A stretch of 7,988 nt of DNA. Source: Gemmatimonadales bacterium (lineage in GTDB: Bacteria > Gemmatimonadota > Gemmatimonadetes > Gemmatimonadales > GWC2-71-9). The DNA lies in the NCBI GenBank assembly GCA_004525055.1, contig SPDF01000055.1, positions 1-7,988 of the forward strand, given 5' to 3'. Both the position numbers and the translations under genes were made by a program. Under the pieces are notes generated by a model, which worked only from the letters and a program-made list of their open reading frames with translations, had not been told where the DNA came from and searched no databases. This document shows, piece after piece, positions 6,456-7,988 of the stretch. The stretch's first letter is position 1, and each line of letters opens with the position of its first letter.

Positions 6456-7988
6456 CTAGAACATCACCTCGAGCCCCAGCCGGAACAGCCGCGGGTTGCC
6501 GTACTGGAAGACCGGCGTGTTGTAGTCCTGTGCGGCGCGGAGGTAGAGCGGCATCAACTCCGCCTCTCCCTCGACGAGCCCGTTGGCGTCCAGGTCGGCA
6601 TACGTCCGGTAGCGTGGTGACTCGTAGGGGATGGACTCCGGGTGCGCATTGTAGGCGGCCTCCGCCTGGTCCTGGAGGCCCCCTTCGTCCAGGTACGGCG
6701 TGCCGGTGTCCCGGCGGACGTACTGGATCGTGCTGGTGTTGAAGGCGTTGCGGATATCGAGATAGATGCTGGCAAAGTTGCTGCCGAAGGGGATCGGCTT
6801 ACGAATCAGGAGGTCAAGGGTCGTATACGAGGGGAGCCGCAGCGCGTTGATTCCGCTCGCCAGCGAATCACCTGCCGCGTTGGTTCGCGTGTAGGGGAGC
6901 CCCGATGCGAAGCGGAGGACCAAGGCGGTCTCAAGAGCGCCGAGCGGGTGCCCGCCGAGGATTGTCGGGCCGGCCTGTCGATTCAGCACCGACTGGAAGA
7001 CGGCGGTCAGGGCATGGCGCTGGTCGTAGTCGAGGGGGTACTCAACCCGCCCTGGGTACACCGTGTCGCCGGTGATCGGGTCGATGGTGGGGAGTTGCTC
7101 CCGCACGAATGGATCGGTCGAGGTGGCATTCGCACTCTGCAGGACGTACGAGACCTGGAGCCCCCATCCGTTGACAATGGGCCGGGTGGCGAGAATTTCG
7201 AAGCCCTTCACGGTGCCGTAGTCTGAGTTTGCAAAGATGGAGCTGTCGGGGTTGACCCCGAGCGGCACGGAGGAGACCAACCCATCGAGGCGCTTGTAGT
7301 ACGCGCCGAGCCGGAAGGCGAGCATCGGTTTGGGGCTGAGTCGGAGGCTGAACTCGTACTGCGTGGAGTTCTCGAACCCCAGGTTCGGATTGCCGCGGCG
7401 GTAGCGGCCGGTCCGCGTCGAATCGTCGAAAGTGGCGTCGACCAAGAACTGCAGGTCCGGTGGCATGCTGAACTTGCCGTAGCTGGCCACGAGCGTAGCC
7501 CCGCGGAGGATGGTGGACACGGCAAAGCGGGGGTTGAGGGAGCTTTGGGAACCGAGTTGATCATTGTTGAGATCGGCTCCGGGGTCGAAGAAGTCGTAGC
7601 GGATTCCGCCGGTGAAGGCGAGATCGGCGAGCCGAGCCTGCGCTTCGGCGTACACCGACCCGGCGCGGGGACCAAAGTCGGATGCGGTGGCCGGGGGGAC
7701 GCTGTCGCCCACGGGAGCCCACGCGTCGATGCGCTGAAAGGTCTGAACCTGCTGGCTCAGGTATTGGCCACCCACGAACAAGTCGGAGCTGTGCCCAAGT
7801 CCGATCGTGGCGTCTACTTGCGTGCGGAGCTCCTCAAAGCTGTTGAAGGCAATTTCACCGCGCGAGCCGCCGTCCAGGAAGAACGCGGGGACACCCCACG
7901 GTGTGTCGGTGCTGTGGGTGGGGTACGTGAAGCCGGGCACCGCCGTGCGCGCGGCCGCAGTGTCGAGCCGCTCCGCGATGTCTTCGCC
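6456..7988 (-). CDS. TonB-dependent outer-membrane receptor, C-terminal part
   Basis: The frame is open without a stop from the window edge to TAG 6456-6458, giving 510 visible residues; the 5' end with signal peptide, plug and any carboxypeptidase-like domain lies outside. A GTG at 7938-7940 is in frame but falls in the middle of the barrel and is not a start. The chain alternates short aromatic/Gly-rich beta strands with polar loops. Typical receptor segments include RYDFFDP, NPRFAVSTIL, VASYGKFSMPPDLQFL, NPNLGFENSTQYEFSL, GAYYKRLDGLV, GTVKGFEI and DYDQRHALT. The last strand, FRLGLEVMF, ends in phenylalanine, the signal recognised by the BAM machinery. A calcium-loop-like DxDxNG segment sits near the end. 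Large receptors of this kind import siderophores, glycans, peptides or other oligomers; the substrate cannot be inferred here. The TPR membrane gene follows after one base. Confidence 0.92.
   Translation of the reverse strand, partial: GEDIAERLDTAAARTAVPGFTYPTHSTDTPWGVPAFFLDGGSRGEIAFNSFEELRTQVDATIGLGHSSDLFVGGQYLSQQVQTFQRIDAWAPVGDSVPPATASDFGPRAGSVYAEAQARLADLAFTGGIRYDFFDPGADLNNDQLGSQSSLNPRFAVSTILRGATLVASYGKFSMPPDLQFLVDATFDDSTRTGRYRRGNPNLGFENSTQYEFSLRLSPKPMLAFRLGAYYKRLDGLVSSVPLGVNPDSSIFANSDYGTVKGFEILATRPIVNGWGLQVSYVLQSANATSTDPFVREQLPTIDPITGDTVYPGRVEYPLDYDQRHALTAVFQSVLNRQAGPTILGGHPLGALETALVLRFASGLPYTRTNAAGDSLASGINALRLPSYTTLDLLIRKPIPFGSNFASIYLDIRNAFNTSTIQYVRRDTGTPYLDEGGLQDQAEAAYNAHPESIPYESPRYRTYADLDANGLVEGEAELMPLYLRAAQDYNTPVFQYGNPRLFRLGLEVMF

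Noticed and set aside
6008..6742. Plus-strand open frame of 244 residues across the TPR and receptor genes
   Set aside because: It crosses the boundary of two genes on the other strand that have better support, and its composition is low-complexity.
7938..7940. GTG as the start of the receptor gene
   Set aside because: The frame stays open to the window edge, no ribosome-binding site precedes it, and a receptor starting here would lack its signal peptide and plug.

Overview
The window is G+C-rich bacterial DNA, densely packed with genes. It has no rRNA, tRNA, insertion sequence or CRISPR array that I can see. A TonB-dependent outer-membrane receptor and two lipoprotein signals show a Gram-negative cell. 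The mix of genes, the frequent GTG starts and the style of the receptor fit Gemmatimonadota best. That assignment is an inference from gene content; no marker gene is present to prove it.

Layout: (1) Positions 39-2334, plus strand: a promoter with a near-consensus -35 box (TTGACG-N17-TAACAT), then a 54-residue FmdB-type zinc ribbon, a 172-residue coiled-coil protein with a PspA-like look, and a POT/PTR2 peptide transporter. The three are 2 and 26 bases apart and probably form one transcription unit. (2) Positions 2335-2395: a convergent junction with one small and one very strong hairpin. The large one has its three-base loop exactly on the stop codon of the opposing gene. (3) Positions 2377-2742, minus strand: a half-length TauE/SafE permease. 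It diverges from a plus-strand LpqC/PHB-depolymerase-type esterase (2809-3687). (4) Positions 3708-5643, plus strand: a copper-delivery operon of SCO lipoprotein, PCu(A)C lipoprotein and CtaG (caa3 type). The genes overlap by 4 bases or are linked by a ribosome-binding site lying on the previous stop codon. An extended -10 element lies exactly where a leaderless SCO message would need it. (5) Positions 5644-5824: a non-coding convergent spacer with a short perfect hairpin. (6) Positions 5825-7988, minus strand: the C-terminal part of a TonB-dependent receptor running off the right edge, followed after one base by a two-helix membrane protein with TPR-like repeats.

How the genes work together: the best-supported functional unit is the copper operon. 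PCu(A)C and SCO carry and insert copper into the CuA centre of a heme-copper oxidase, and CtaG is an assembly factor of the same enzyme class; the oxidase subunits are not in this window. The receptor and TPR gene look like a translationally coupled envelope pair whose substrate is unknown. The first operon couples a small zinc-ribbon protein and an unknown coiled-coil protein to a proton-driven peptide importer, but a shared role is not demonstrated.

I found no clear evidence of a new defence, mobile or biosynthetic system. The points most worth a second look are the leaderless SCO signal, the stop-codon-centred hairpin, the FmdB/coiled-coil pair, the half-size TauE and the receptor/TPR pair.
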